A stretch of 64,000 nt of DNA, taken from assembly GCA_002946415.1 (NCBI GenBank), contig NJPS01000067.1:248001-312000 (forward strand). Direction: 5' to 3'. Made by a program: the position numbers and the translations under genes. Source of the stretch: Rutstroemia sp. NJR-2017a BVV2. Its lineage: Eukaryota > Ascomycota > Leotiomycetes > Helotiales > Rutstroemiaceae. The notes beneath the pieces are model-generated. The model had not been told where the DNA came from and did no database searches. It saw nothing but the letters and a program-made list of their open reading frames with translations. Every line of letters begins with the position of its first letter. Position 1 is the first letter of the stretch. This document shows, piece after piece, positions 19,884 to 31,204 of the stretch.

Positions 19884-21702
19884 ATGTTTCGCAGAATAGC
19901 TCTTGCGGCTCCTCGCAGAGTCCTGATCGCAAGAACATATGTAACCGCCACAGCTTGCAGAATGAATGCTTTACAGCCACTTCGCGATCCAGTATCCAGG
20001 CCGCTAGCTTCTGATTCGTTTCAACTGCTTGCGGAGGCAGAGAAAGCTGGCGCTGCGGAAGATGCCTTGTATGAACAGCAGGTGAAAGAGGTCCAGACGT
20101 GGTGGAATAGCCCGCGATATGAAGGAATCAAAAGACCATACTCCGCGGCAGATGTCGTTTCGAAACGAGGAAGTCAGCAGCAATCGTATCCGAGTTCTGT
20201 TATGGCGAGAAAGCTTTTCAACTTGATCAAGGAAAGGGAGGCAAAAGGGCATCCGATACATACAAGTGAGCCTTTATTCTGACGTGGGAGGCCTGAACTG
20301 ACATGAATTAGTGGGTGCCATCGATCCCGTTCAAATGACACAACAAGCCGCGAATCAGGAAGTTTTATATATCTCAGGCTGGGCCTGCTCGTCCGTTCTC
20401 ACGACTACAAACGAAGTGTCTCCGGACTTTGGCGATTACCCATATAATACAGTTCCGAATCAGGTTCAAAGGCTGGCTAAGGCGCAATCAATGCACGATA
20501 GAAAGCAATGGGATGCACGAAGAAAGATGAGCAAGGAAGAGCGCGCAAAAACACCATACACAGACTATCTGCGGCCGATTATTGCGGATGGAGATACCGG
20601 ACACGGCGGTCTCTCTGCGGTGCTCAAGCTTGCTAAGCTGTTTGCTGAAAACGGAGCTGCTGCGGTACATTTCGAGGATCAAATGCACGGTGGCAAAAAA
20701 TGCGGACATCTAGCGGGCAAAGTTCTTGTCCCGGTTGGTGAACACATCAATCGTTTGGTAGCAGCCAGATTTCAGTGGGACGTCATGGGCTCTGAAAATC
20801 TGGTGATTGCACGAACAGATTCTGAAAGTGGGAAGCTAATTAGCAGCGCGATAGATGTTCGGGATCATGAATTCATCAAGGGTGTTGCAAAAGAGGGTAT
20901 AGAACCTCTGGCGGAGACCCTGCAAGCCATGGAACTATCTGGGGCAAGCGGCGCCGAAATCGACGTTTTTGAGGCTGACTGGGTAAAGAAGACCGAGTTG
21001 TTAACCTGCGATGAAGCTGTGGTCAAGCAGCTGAAAGAACAGGGAGTTTCACAATCCAAGATCGATGAATATTTACAGGCGACTAAGAACGACCGCAATA
21101 TGTCGATAACAAAACGTGTAAGCCTCGCATCTGGATATGGTACAAAGCCAATCATATTCAACATTGACATACCGCGCACCCGCGAAGGATTCTACCACTA
21201 CAAGGCTGGAATGGATGCTGCTACGAAACGAGCAATTGAATATGCTCCATTTGCGGACCTCTTGTGGGTTGAGACTGGTGACCCAAATGTAAAAAACGCA
21301 GCACAATTTGCAGGCGAAATCCGAGCCAAATACCCAGGAAAGGGTCTCGTATACAATCTTTCGCCTTCATTCAATTGGATGGGCCATGGTTTCAATGACG
21401 AAACCCTCAAGTCATTCATTTGGGACATTGCCAAGCATGGATTTGTACTCCAACTAATCTCCCTGGCCGGACTTCATTCCACAGCGACCATCTCAAACGA
21501 GTTGTCCAAAGCGTTCAAGGAAGAGGGTATGCTAGCTTATGTGAACTTGATTCAGAGGAGGGAAAAAGAACTCGGAGTGGATGTTTTGACGCACCAGAAA
21601 TGGAGTGGTGCCGCGTATATCGATGGGATCTTGGGTGCTATTCAAAGTGGAAGCAGCAGTAGTAGGAGTATGGGAGAAGGAAACACAGAAGGTCAATTCT
21701 GA
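19884..21702 (+). CDS. mclA: Methylisocitrate lyase, mitochondrial
   Basis: Two exons, 19884-20265 and 20312-21702, give 590 aa. The start at 19884 ([20 protein letters not shown]) gives an arginine-rich mitochondrial presequence; an upstream frame extends to 19803 but would bury it. The enzyme cleaves 2-methylisocitrate to pyruvate and succinate. It has the isocitrate-lyase superfamily signature KKCGH with the catalytic Cys, the metal-binding ADGDTGHGG and the substrate motif SPSFNW. The stretch [20 protein letters not shown] and the presequence match the mitochondrial methylisocitrate lyase branch; the glyoxysomal isocitrate lyase is about 540 aa and lacks a presequence. It is transcribed divergently from methylcitrate synthase, so induction on propionate or odd-chain and branched amino-acid carbon is likely. 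Confidence 0.93.
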
Positions 21703-22205
21703 GACTCACGATAATTGAGAATTCGAAACTAGCACTGTTTTTTACTCCAATCCCTCTGTGCATATGGTACTTGTCTGTGATGCACCTGGGTTGGAAAACT
21801 ATGTGGGCCTCCTTTTGGTATCCTAATTGAGTGCCAGCTCTCCGGTGCAGAAGTAGCAGGCTGACAGCAATACCACAAGATATTTGGCCAATGAAAGCAT
21901 TTCGATTTCTCGGACGTTTAGGATATACGTTTGACAGTAGTACTCAGTTACAACACATTGTCCCAAATCAGCCTGGTATTTTTGCCCTGAAGAGGCCAGG
22001 CAGTTTTCGTTTGTGTGCGAGCTAGATCGCAGTTTCCTCCTACTTTTCCCTAGACTTGGACGTGTGACCGGCGCTTCAATTGAAGAACTTTCTTGGAGCC
22101 GAGCTTTCTTGGATCCGAACTACTTTTCTTTCGTTACCTTCAGACTGCAAAATATTTAAATCATGCAATATACTTTCGTTACAGAATATACATCAGCTAC
22201 AAAAT
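21703..22205. other. Intergenic region with MITE copy B
   Basis: This stretch holds the end of the lyase transcript, a MITE (21834-22000) and the likely promoter of the acidic orphan gene. No other feature is seen. Confidence 0.5.
21834..22000 (-). mobile_element. MITE family 1, copy B (about 167 bp)
   Basis: Inverse orientation to copy A. Plus-strand ends are CCAGCTCTCCGGTGCAGAAG at the left and TTGTCCCAAATCAGCCTGG running to GGCCAGG at the right. The interior aligns with copy A along its length, with many substitutions. It lies about 200 bp upstream of the orphan gene at 22206. Confidence 0.75.
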
Positions 22206-24659
22206 ATGCTCCGATCCCTCAAAATACCTCAAAATCACAGCATACCCCAATCACATCGCACACAGTCCACAGCAAATTTGGAAATGCCGGTCGCTCTACG
22301 TTACAATATCATGGCCTCTGTGGACACGTTAGGCTTCCACGCACAATACAGTCAATACGAATTCTACAAAGAGGATGGCTTTATCCTTGATAAAATTCAA
22401 CCACACGGTCCATACCCCGAGGAAAGTGCCATAGCCGTTCGCATCCTAGCCTTGAAGAGTTACGAAATTATGGGTAGCACCTACAGGTACTGCATTCCCG
22501 TCGAGTTGAGGTGGAACATGGTCGACCATCTCCCAGACCTCAAACGACGTGTTCTAACTCGAGCCTATAACATCGGAGAGTGCCAAGTCGACCGCCAATA
22601 TATTCGTGCTTCGAATATTCCTCGTGGTATGGAAGAGAACTATGTACGCGCCCTCATCGATCTCGGAATGATTGTGGCAGAAGAAGCCAATACCATCATG
22701 GAAACTCTCAAAGAGATCCACGCCGAAAAATATGCTAGACTTCAAAACCTCGAGCTCTTCTGGAAGAACAACCGAGACACCAAAGACATCACCAATCACC
22801 GTTACTTTACCGAAGCCAGAAAAACCCGCTGTTTCGCAGTCCCCATCTGCTCGTTCCCGCTCTGCCGCTTCCACCGCGGATATCTCGCAACGGCACACCT
22901 TCGTCCCTCGGACCCCTATCCCTATCTCAAGCGCAGCAGCCCCTTTAACTACTGCCCGACGCTCCACCACCACTATCTCGACTTGCGCCGAAATTTCGTT
23001 TCCCAAATCCACGCTCACTACCCCCACGACTCTCCGATCGCAGCTCAAGCCCGCTGGAAGCTCGGCAACAAAGTTCCCCCCGCCACGGAAATCTTTACCG
23101 AGCTTGCGGATTTCTTGGCGGAGAATAAGGAGCGGTATTCATTTCTCCCGTTTCATTACTCGGATATTTGGTCGTCTAAGGAGTACTCGCATGTCTTTGA
23201 ATACCAAGACGATGTTGAAGATAATTTTTTCTATGTACCGAAAATGACGTACAATTATCGGACTGATGATCAGAGCGTCATTGCGTTTACTTATCCATAC
23301 TTGGATAATCCGAGGTATGCGGTTAAACATCCGGTGAACGTGTATCTTACGGCGACTTTTGGACGGCCGAAGAGGTGTTATAGGGATCTTGGGGAAGAGG
23401 GGTTCTATGCTAGTTGGGCTATTGACAGGGGAGTGGATCAGAGGGAGACGGAAGGTTTTAACAAGATGTTTGCTGTCCGCGGAGGAAGGTGGGTTAGACC
23501 TAAGGGATCTTTTGCGCCGAGGCCAGGGTTGGTGACGACAGGAAGGATTACGAAGGAGGTGCTGGATGAATTGAAGATGGCGGCGGATGAATTGTCCGCG
23601 TGGAAGAAAAAAGAGACGGCAGAGGGGAGAGGGGATGCACGGGGAGATGGGTACAAAAGGGCAGAGGCAGGGTGGTATCCTGAACTAAGTTGGGATAGGG
23701 CAAGGATCTTAACGAGAGCGGAGGCAGGGGCGGCATGCATTGACTGCGACGACAATGATGATATATTGGGTGGCTCTCAGATGAGTACGCCTGAGATAAG
23801 GAGGGTGGACGAATGTGTGTATGCAGTCGAAGAGGAAGAGGAACAGGAAGAGGAGGAGGAAGAACAGGAGGAGGAAGAACAGGAGGAGGAAATAGATTCG
23901 GAAGACAATCTCGCCCCCGAGAAGCGCTCAGGTCCACCAAACACTCCTGCAGCTCCATTCAGACGTCGACGCAAATCGAGGGGAGCAGAAGATACATCGC
24001 CGGAAACATCTGTATCCACATCTACTTCCTCTTCTTTCGACGACAGCCATACAAGCCAAGACACACAAGACGATGTGCAGCAAGCGGGGGTAAATCATCG
24101 GAGAAAAACAGCTTTGTTATGTGTATCGGATACGGGTAGCGACAGCTCGGATGCGTATGTAGATGCGGATGCAGATGTAGACGCGGATGCGGAATCAGAT
24201 ATGGAACCGTGGCCGGAGTATTACGAGTTAAAAGAAGAACCACCATCTGAAGCGGAAGCATCTTTGAATTGCCAGCCCTCTTCAAATACGCAACTATCGT
24301 CTTCAACCGGGAAACTATCGTCCAATAGCAAACTATCATCAGATGGGGATGTGGTTATGGATGGGGAGAAAAGCAACGGGCCGGAACATTCTTTGGATGG
24401 GTATCCGGGGACTAGAGATGCGGATACTGGCAAAGGGGGAAGCAAGAGGAAAACGAAGAGGAACCGGGATAAGACTCCTAGTAGTAACGGTGGTGGTGGT
24501 GGTGGGGAAGATGAGGGTATGTGTGAAGATTGGGATGGATGTGTATATGGATACGTATACGAAGATATGGATATGAGTACGAGTGAGGAAGATACTAGTG
24601 CTATCGATGCAGGAGGGGATAAAGATGGCAATCGAGATGAAGACATGGTTGACTTGTAG
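22206..24659 (+). CDS. Hypothetical protein with acidic low-complexity C-terminus
   Basis: Unrecognised single-exon gene. The first in-frame ATG is 22206 (817 aa); 22284 (MPVALRYN) or 22311 (MASVDTLG) are equally plausible starts. The N-terminal 400-450 residues look folded, rich in Tyr, His and aromatic residues. They include a run near CFAVPICSFPLCRFHRGYL with Cys/His that could bind metal, and an LDELKMAADELSAWKKKE helix. The C-terminal third is disordered: a run of mostly Glu with some Gln, repeated Asp-Ala pairs (DADADVDADAES), Ser-rich SS(N/S)TQLSSS-like repeats and a GGGGGG stretch (codons around 24490). It may be a lineage-specific nuclear protein, judging by basic KRKTKRNRDK near the end, but I do not assign a function. 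Confidence 0.65.
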   Translation: MLRSLKIPQNHSIPQSHRTQSTANLEMPVALRYNIMASVDTLGFHAQYSQYEFYKEDGFILDKIQPHGPYPEESAIAVRILALKSYEIMGSTYRYCIPVELRWNMVDHLPDLKRRVLTRAYNIGECQVDRQYIRASNIPRGMEENYVRALIDLGMIVAEEANTIMETLKEIHAEKYARLQNLELFWKNNRDTKDITNHRYFTEARKTRCFAVPICSFPLCRFHRGYLATAHLRPSDPYPYLKRSSPFNYCPTLHHHYLDLRRNFVSQIHAHYPHDSPIAAQARWKLGNKVPPATEIFTELADFLAENKERYSFLPFHYSDIWSSKEYSHVFEYQDDVEDNFFYVPKMTYNYRTDDQSVIAFTYPYLDNPRYAVKHPVNVYLTATFGRPKRCYRDLGEEGFYASWAIDRGVDQRETEGFNKMFAVRGGRWVRPKGSFAPRPGLVTTGRITKEVLDELKMAADELSAWKKKETAEGRGDARGDGYKRAEAGWYPELSWDRARILTRAEAGAACIDCDDNDDILGGSQMSTPEIRRVDECVYAVEEEEEQEEEEEEQEEEEQEEEIDSEDNLAPEKRSGPPNTPAAPFRRRRKSRGAEDTSPETSVSTSTSSSFDDSHTSQDTQDDVQQAGVNHRRKTALLCVSDTGSDSSDAYVDADADVDADAESDMEPWPEYYELKEEPPSEAEASLNCQPSSNTQLSSSTGKLSSNSKLSSDGDVVMDGEKSNGPEHSLDGYPGTRDADTGKGGSKRKTKRNRDKTPSSNGGGGGGEDEGMCEDWDGCVYGYVYEDMDMSTSEEDTSAIDAGGDKDGNRDEDMVDL

Positions 24660-25533
24660 AAGAAGTAATGTCTGTTGATGGGTTGAGCAATTGTACGGAT
24701 TGGATACTAACCGTCCATTGGCACTAGTGATGAGAGCGTTTTGCAGCGTTGGATAGCACTACATAGCATTGGTCGATTGAATATAATCTTTTTTGGCAAG
24801 TATTTCTTGTTGTGCTCCAGTTACACAAGTAGATGGGTGTGTCTCTTCGGCTTGGAAAAAACGGGCGGATTTAGGAGAGTATATTTAAGTTCATTACTGT
24901 TGTGTGAATATACTAAAATATTTAAGATATTATCCAAATGTCTTTCCCGCATCGAGAGCCTATATTACAAATCGGCCTGTTCTTTTACAATTCGAAAAGA
25001 GTATGTATATGAGGGAGCGGGCTAGACAGGTAAGATCTCACAGTAACCGAGGGGGTAATTATACACCGTTCGAGCATAAGCTGGGTAAGAAACAGTAGAG
25101 AGTATTTAAACTACTTTGATTCCCTTCTCTTCTTTGTCGAGTCGTACAATAAAATACTACTTTCATTTCGTGAGATTCTTGCTTGCAGCCCCTGTCTTCT
25201 TGTATGCAGACCTTGGGGCAGAGATGGATCTCTATATGCAAGATACAATTTACCGATGATGAAAAGTGGCAGGATTTTCATTTGAGACTACTTACATCCG
25301 GACTCAACAATCTACAGCGCAAGATTTCACTCGGATTCATGGATCTGCTACATTTCACGTCGCACTCGTATCTCAAGTGGATATCAAGCTCAAGACGGAG
25401 CACCATGGAAATGAAGGTCTTGTGTTAAATCATTTATTGCATTCTCTAAATCTATATTTTCTTCTTGTTAGAGCTCCAGCCCTTCGATTGAATGGTAGAA
25501 TTTGCCTATACCCATAGATGGCTGAAACTATCT
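24660..25533. other. Intergenic region with MITE copy E
   Basis: AT-rich stretch between the convergent orphan gene and second dehydrogenase. It contains a MITE copy at 24838-25001. Other open frames are short and without domains. Confidence 0.5.
24838..25001 (+). mobile_element. MITE family 1, copy E (about 164 bp, most diverged)
   Basis: The left end, near AACGGGCGGATTTAGGAGAG, and the right end, near ATCGGCCTGTTCTTTTACAA, match the family blocks in the same order and spacing as copies A, B and C. The interior is AT-rich and aligns weakly (for example AATGTCTTTCCCGCAT against AACTGTCTTTGAGGCAT of copy C). Confidence 0.6.
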
Positions 25534-26413
25534 TTACCATGGATATTTTTCATCGTCGAATGATTGGAAGGTACCGGATGTTTCTTCCCTTGTGGCATTG
25601 TCAATCTAGCACACGTGATGGTTAGTTGCGTTTCTAGAGATGATAACAGAGAGAAGGAAGAGAAAACACACCTTCCCCAACATCCCCTTAACACTATCCT
25701 CCAACTTTACCGGCGCCTCTTCCAACCCACTCGCCGCCGCACCCGCACTCCCCATATCCGTCTGCACCCACCCCGGGCTGAGGACGAAAGAAGTCAAATC
25801 CTTCTCATCGAGATGAATCCGCTTAACCAGATAATTCAGCGCCACTTTCGACATACCATACGCCGTCGCCTGAATCGGAATATGTTCCATCGCGCCAATC
25901 GACGCTCCAGCAGTCGAGATTGCCACAAACACAGGTTTGGAAGCCGATTTCTTAAGCAATGGCAGCACGGCTTGGAAAAGCGCAAGGACACCCACGGCGT
26001 TGACTTCGAAGTGGGAGCGCACTTCTTTGAGAGATGTGGTGCTGGCGGGGGCGTAGTGCTCGGAGATGCCGGCGTTGGCGATCACGATGTCGAGGCTGGT
26101 TATGTGGTGCGAGGTTTGCAGGGTTTCGATGGCTTGGGCGGGGGAGGCGTCGTCGGTGCTGGAGATGAGGATGGGAATCACGCGGCTGCCGGTGGCGGTG
26201 GAGAGGGTGCTGAGGGATTTGGAGGTGGGGGAGGTGAGGTCGCGGACTCCGGCTATCACTGTGGTGTTGGGGCGCTGAAGAAGGGCTTCGGTGAGACCGC
26301 GGCCGAGTCCTATTGCGGGGAATTAGTAACATTGCTGGTGCAGAAACAATGAAATATCAGTGATACTGACCTCTATTTGCGCCGGTAATAAGGTAGGTCT
26401 TTGAAGTAGACAT
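25534..26413 (-). CDS. Short-chain dehydrogenase (C-factor / ketoreductase-like SDR)
   Basis: Three exons, 26371-26413, 25672-26309 and 25534-25605, give 250 aa; the introns are 61 and 66 bp. The start is MSTSKTYLITGANRGLGRGL with the TGxxxGxG cofactor loop spanning intron 1. Further features are VIANAGI (NAG motif), the catalytic Ser in AISTAG, YGMSK and the SPGWVQTDMG segment. It ends SFDDEKYPW, a common ending in fungal members of this group. It belongs to the small cytosolic SDRs annotated as norsolorinic-acid-ketoreductase-like or C-factor-like. The substrate is unknown and no biosynthetic cluster surrounds it. Confidence 0.9.
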
Positions 26414-27166
26414 TTTTGCTGCTGTTGAGTAGAAGCTGTGAGTTGGTTGGGGGTTGAGATAAGGTATTGGAGATACTGTAAATCGATGAAGTGTGATTGA
26501 ATGTAGACCTCAAGCAAGGGATTCTCGAGGCTCTTATACATCATGCAGGACCCCCATTTTACCGGCGTTAAAGCTCACGCAGCTTTTACCCCACCATGTC
26601 GGCGTTAAAGCACTTACAATTCCCCCCATTTTGACCACGCAGATGTCTACTGATTATCAGAGCAATTGGTAATCTTCACTTCAAGCAATTGCTAGTAACA
26701 AATCGTACCTTACTTACAAATCAAGAAAAAAGGCGAGACAATTATGAGGGGTTTGGCAGAATCGTCGTGTGACGAGCAGACGTGGAAATATATCTTGTCA
26801 TGAAGGGGCGTTTCTGATTGGTTGTGCCTTTTTCCGTTTATGGCTTAGGGTCTCTGACCTTGTAAAAGCGCTCTGCAAAGGAGGTCCACTGGGTTTGAAG
26901 CTAACCGAGACAGTTGCCGGTAGTCACATTGCTGCATACATCGTTGCGCATCAATTGTTTGGTCGCATTCAGTTCTAACCTGCAAGTTTATTTGTTATGT
27001 ATGTTCTCGTGGTTATACAGAATTGAAACAAGTCATCGTCGTCCCCTCCCCCGCAAATTCTAGCTGAAATGATGTCGTCGCATACGATCTTACATGAAGT
27101 TATTTCCCCTTCACAGTTGGTTATGGATGTCATGAAAGTCATGAGGACTACCTATATATTGCTTCT
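26414..27166. other. Intergenic region
   Basis: Upstream of the dehydrogenase and downstream of the transcription-factor-like gene. A segment at 26545-26645 repeats CCCCATTTT and GGCGTTAAAGC twice each, but I could not define an element. No gene is supported. Confidence 0.45.
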
Positions 27167-28761
27167 CTACGGAAAAATTTCCCTTCGCAGCTTCAACAGC
27201 TTATTTCCGAATATTTCTTCAACATACCACATCCTTTTCCCCTCTCTTACTATATCATCCCAACTGCCCACGCTCATCACTTCTCTCAAGGCGTTCACAG
27301 CCCACTGATAGTCTCTGCTAGAAGACGCAGCACACACAGCCATCACCAGTACCCATATCTTGAGCCTCCGTTCATCTTCTTCCCAGCTCGCCGTGTTTTC
27401 GAATAGTCTTCGTAGTTTCGACACAAGCACACGCGTTCGAATAGGACCAACCCCAAACTTCCTTCTTGTTTCTGAGACAAACAACATGGCACCAATTCGC
27501 AGTAGCTCCTCCAAGTCGTTCTTTACCATAGTTTGCACCGTCAGAACCCTGGATAATACGGGATAGATGCAGAGACCTGGAAAGTTCTCGTCCATCCACA
27601 TATTCCTCTTCTTGCACTCTTCATTGATCATGACTGTTAGAATACTGAGGCTTTTCATAATGTCCAGCATATCACTTCCGATCCGGCTGGGATCACCCAA
27701 AGATGCGAACAGTTGCGAGAAGTGCACTTCTCCTTGCTCCTCATGACTTGGAATGTAGAGCTGGGCGATGTGCTTATAAGGTGGGGGAAACGAAGGCGGC
27801 ACGTCCAGATCGCTGAGCATATTGTGTTCTATCCAAAACAGAGAAAGCCGTAAATGGATGTTCATCTCGATAGATGATAGGCCGCCCCGCAACGCGAGAA
27901 CCTTTCGAAATCCTGCATGATGGATCCAGAAGCTCCTCGCATCCGCACGAGCTTGCTAGGTGATGTCAGCATTGACATAAAATTAGAACAGATGCAGGAA
28001 CTTACATCGTGGCACATGAACTGTCGTACACATTAGTCAGGAATCACAAGTTATCAGGGGTAGATAGTAACGTACACCAAGGATTGCACCGAGTATTCCG
28101 TCAGTAGGACCTTCAGTTGAGGTTTCTAGACTTCCCAACCTTCGGTTCACAGATTTGATCGCGGAATAGTAGTGCATTACTGATTCTGCACCCTCGGCTG
28201 GTTTCCCCCTCAATACATCCAGTTGCACTGCTGCGTTTGACAGGACGAGGTGCATCCCCGCAGCATCGACGAGTCCTAATGGATACCAGAATTGACGAAA
28301 AGGATGAGCAGCTGTTTCGGAATATTGCCATACTACGTGCTGTTAACCACTTCTCTGCAACGAATAATAGAATAAACTCGCGTGGTAGGACAGGACATAC
28401 TAAAATGTACCAATTCGTGCTGCTTTACGTCCATAGCTATCGGATAAGCCTGGAGGGGATTTACCCTTCCACTACCCAGTATCATCATAGAGCTAGTCTG
28501 TGGAACGATCGGTGGGTCGTTTTCTTCATCCAGCTGTTCGGCTTCTATATTCGGATTTGACTGGACCTCTGGCGCGGGGATTCGAGGCGCGATGACTTTG
28601 AGGCCATTTACCCTTTTGGGACGAGTATGGTTCTGCTTCTGCTTCATATAAGGTCGCATTACGTGTTTGCGCACCAGTGTCCTGGTCTCCTTTTTCTCCT
28701 TTGCCGAGAAGCTGGGAGTGGAGGTGATAAATGCATATTTTCCTTCGTCCTCGGGAAGCAT
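27167..28761 (-). CDS. Fungal-specific transcription-factor-like protein (Fungal_trans_2 / DUF3468 type)
   Basis: Four exons, 28401-28761, 28076-28332, 28006-28020 and 27167-27955, give 473 aa. Exon 3 is only 15 nt (Phe-Met-Cys-His-Asp) between good GT-AG introns. The start ATG 28761 is the first in frame; an earlier exon cannot be excluded because the frame stays open upstream. The N-terminus has the family pattern KYAFITSTPSFSAKEKKETR followed by VRKHVMRPYMKQK, a basic segment. Then come FWYPLGLVDAAGMHLVLSNA and LALRGGLSSIEMNIHLRLS, the helical regulatory region of these proteins. No Zn2Cys6 cluster is visible, as in many relatives whose DNA-binding part is lost. A nuclear regulatory role is inferred from the family only. 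Confidence 0.78.
28006..28020 (-). other. 15-nt microexon of the transcription-factor-like gene
   Basis: Five codons (F-M-C-H-D) are flanked by an acceptor GACAG and a donor GTAAGT. They are needed to join the GAILG segment in exon 2 to QARADARSFW in exon 4 in frame. Confidence 0.7.
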
Positions 28762-28964
28762 CTTTGGTCCCTTGTCTGAACTGCGATTATCCTGAGCTAA
28801 CTTGGACGAAATGGTTAGTTTCTTCACGATTAAAAGTCACTGTAAAGTTACTTTCAAAGCAGATATTTCATGCGATTCGAATATATACTCTCGAACCGAC
28901 CTCTTCAGACCGATTTGAAATTATGTCAGGGCATTTCTTTTGCTTGCAATCGTGGTTCGATTGC

Positions 28965-29464
28965 TCAGCTTCCCGCAGGGTGGTAGCTGCAGCAATTTGG
29001 GGCTAACCGGAAATAGACAATGGCCCCCTGCTTTTCTTACGTGCATGGATCCGCGGAAGCACCAGGATCTGTGCGGGTGCTTACAAGTTCATATCTTACT
29101 CGACAAAATACGACAACGAGGATGTTTTTGAGCCTCAATGTTTCATCGTTCCAATTCATAAGATTTGAGTTGGATGAATGGTATAGGCTATTACGACTTC
29201 AACAGCAGTAGTCATCACAAGTGGCATATTGATAAAGAGATGCGGAGGCAACCCTCCAGCAATCGGATTCATAAGACGTGAACTTTCATGCACAACGGCG
29301 TTTAGATAGGGCAGATCACGCACAGCCGCGACAATAATAACTTCCTTCATCTCGGCCTCACCGCAAATTCTCCTCTCAAATGTCTCCGATTCATGACGAT
29401 TCTTCACCAGATACACCGACGGCCTGGAGTCATCTTCGACTCCGTTCCCGAGCGATATCCACAC
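28965..29464 (-). pseudogene. Cytochrome P450 relic
   Basis: The minus strand 29160-29464 encodes VYLVKNRHESETF (end of helix I onward) and then VRDLPYLNAVVHESSRLMNP, with the ExxR motif of helix K as ESSR, and GGLPP. This is characteristic of fungal microsomal P450s. The frame then degenerates; a further piece near 29040-29130 (ETLRLKNILVVVF) resembles the helix after the heme loop. The heme-binding FxxGxxxCxG loop is not present between them. The N-terminal half upstream of 29464 shows only broken frames with many stops. No functional enzyme can be made. Identification of the K-helix block is good; the boundaries are not. Confidence 0.55.
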
Positions 29465-31204
29465 CCGAAATACAGCTCCGTGTCTTCGAGAGAGCCATTT
29501 TCATTATGCCTCATAGTTTACGAAAACCGCTTATCCCATTTCTAGATTATTCCGTCGATGAAGTTACTCGGCCGCAAACTGCGTGTGCTTGCGTTGCAGC
29601 CTCACTACGCCATGATAGAGGTGTTCCAGCACGATGCTTTCGAAAGAGGAGTAGTAGCATGTTTATTGCTGCATAGACCATAGCATCCGGCAATCCATTG
29701 GCGGTGAGGAGTCGTGAGTGGCAAGGGGCGTATTGGAAATAGGAGTAATCGTCCGCCTTTGCTTATGCTTCCTACGGAAGGCGTGCTCCCTAGAAACCGG
29801 CTTTTAGGATTCACTAAGTCAGAGCGTCCTCATCAGGCCAACTGTGAGCTGACAATGCTACTAACTAAGTTGGAAGCAAGGACTTCAACCTATACAAAGA
29901 ACCGATTACGAAGCTGTAATCTGTCCATGAAAAGGTGTTCAAGTACTAAATGAATCAATGCGTCCCATCTTCACATCAGCCATGAGCTAGGTGTTCCAGT
30001 CGAGGATGTTGGATTGTGATGCGGCGTCTAGGCCAGTTTACACCGTTCAGGTAGAAGAGAACAGACGTAGGATTCAATAATAAGAGAGTGAGTGCTGCAG
30101 GCAACAGTATTTGGGGTACCTAGCGAGGTCGATTGCTATTACAACATCCAGTCATCTCATCAGGTTTGACTTATTTTATTCACTTTGCAGCTATTTCCTC
30201 ACCAGTGCCTTCCCAACCCGTGCGAAATTACTGGAAGAATACATCTTTATACCAAACCGCGCCTTATCCTCCCGCATGATATATACATTATCTCACGCCT
30301 TGAGCGGGAGCAATAAGCGAAGGCTGGTTTGATGCGATACGCGCGATGTAGCTGTAGAGGTCGTGTATGCGAACCTGGTCTTTAACGAGCTAGACGCGAA
30401 GACTAGACGAGTATGTGGGATGCGGGAAAAGGGGTAGAGGTTGTGCGTTGAGTTAGGATGGAGTTAAGGAGGTTGGCTAGTTATTTGTTGTGGGGAGTAT
30501 GGGTGGTTTAAAGGTAAAAGGGAGGTAGGTAGGGAAATAGAGAGCGTATACTTTATACTCGTACCTAAATGAGGGAGTAGATTGACTAGATAAAATACAT
30601 TGATTATACAGATAACCTTACAAGGACGACTTAATAAGCCACGCACACCGCCGTATGAACAAGCAAGCAAGCGAATTGCTTCTCACCCAAATAACCATGG
30701 TCGGCTGAGTCGTAGGATTCGGATTAGTGCTCTCTGGTACAGCCCCTTTGCATCAATCTTGACGCGAAGCACTCATACCTGGAAGATGCGTGATCTGATC
30801 TATGGGTTGTAGGGTAGGGTACTAGAGAGAAGAAGTATTCTCATCATCTATATATGCAGCGGAGAGAGGAAGGAGGGAGGCTATTGCAGCCGGGGCTAGT
30901 TCCTAGCTCTGGATCAATCGTACACGACTAGAGACTCGGGGGTCATCCACACTATTTTCCATAAGGGGAGGAATTGACCACTTATTGTGCATAGAAGTGT
31001 GCATTTGGGATATTCGCGAAGGACATACATACATATTTTACGTCCCTTCCCCTCCATATCATTTATACATTTCACTCCGCGTTTGCTTCTTGTCTTATCT
31101 TCTGTAAAAACAGTACGTGTATATTGCCATACATAATACCAAAAAGATTATCGCTTGAGTTGAGGACTAATATAAGAGAAGTTCATCCTATCCAAACCAG
31201 TATC
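29465..31204. other. Gene-free stretch
   Basis: About 1.7 kb without a supported gene. The first few hundred bases may be the eroded N-terminal half of the P450 relic. The rest is AT-rich with only short unrecognised frames on both strands, and it ends with the 3' region of the RING gene. Confidence 0.4.

Noticed and set aside
22554..23048. 164-codon minus-strand frame opposite the orphan gene
   Set aside because: Shadow frame; the plus strand is open for more than 800 codons.
26545..26645. Possible terminal repeats (CCCCATTTT and GGCGTTAAAGC, each twice)
   Set aside because: The copies are direct, short and unevenly spaced; no element boundary or target duplication could be defined.
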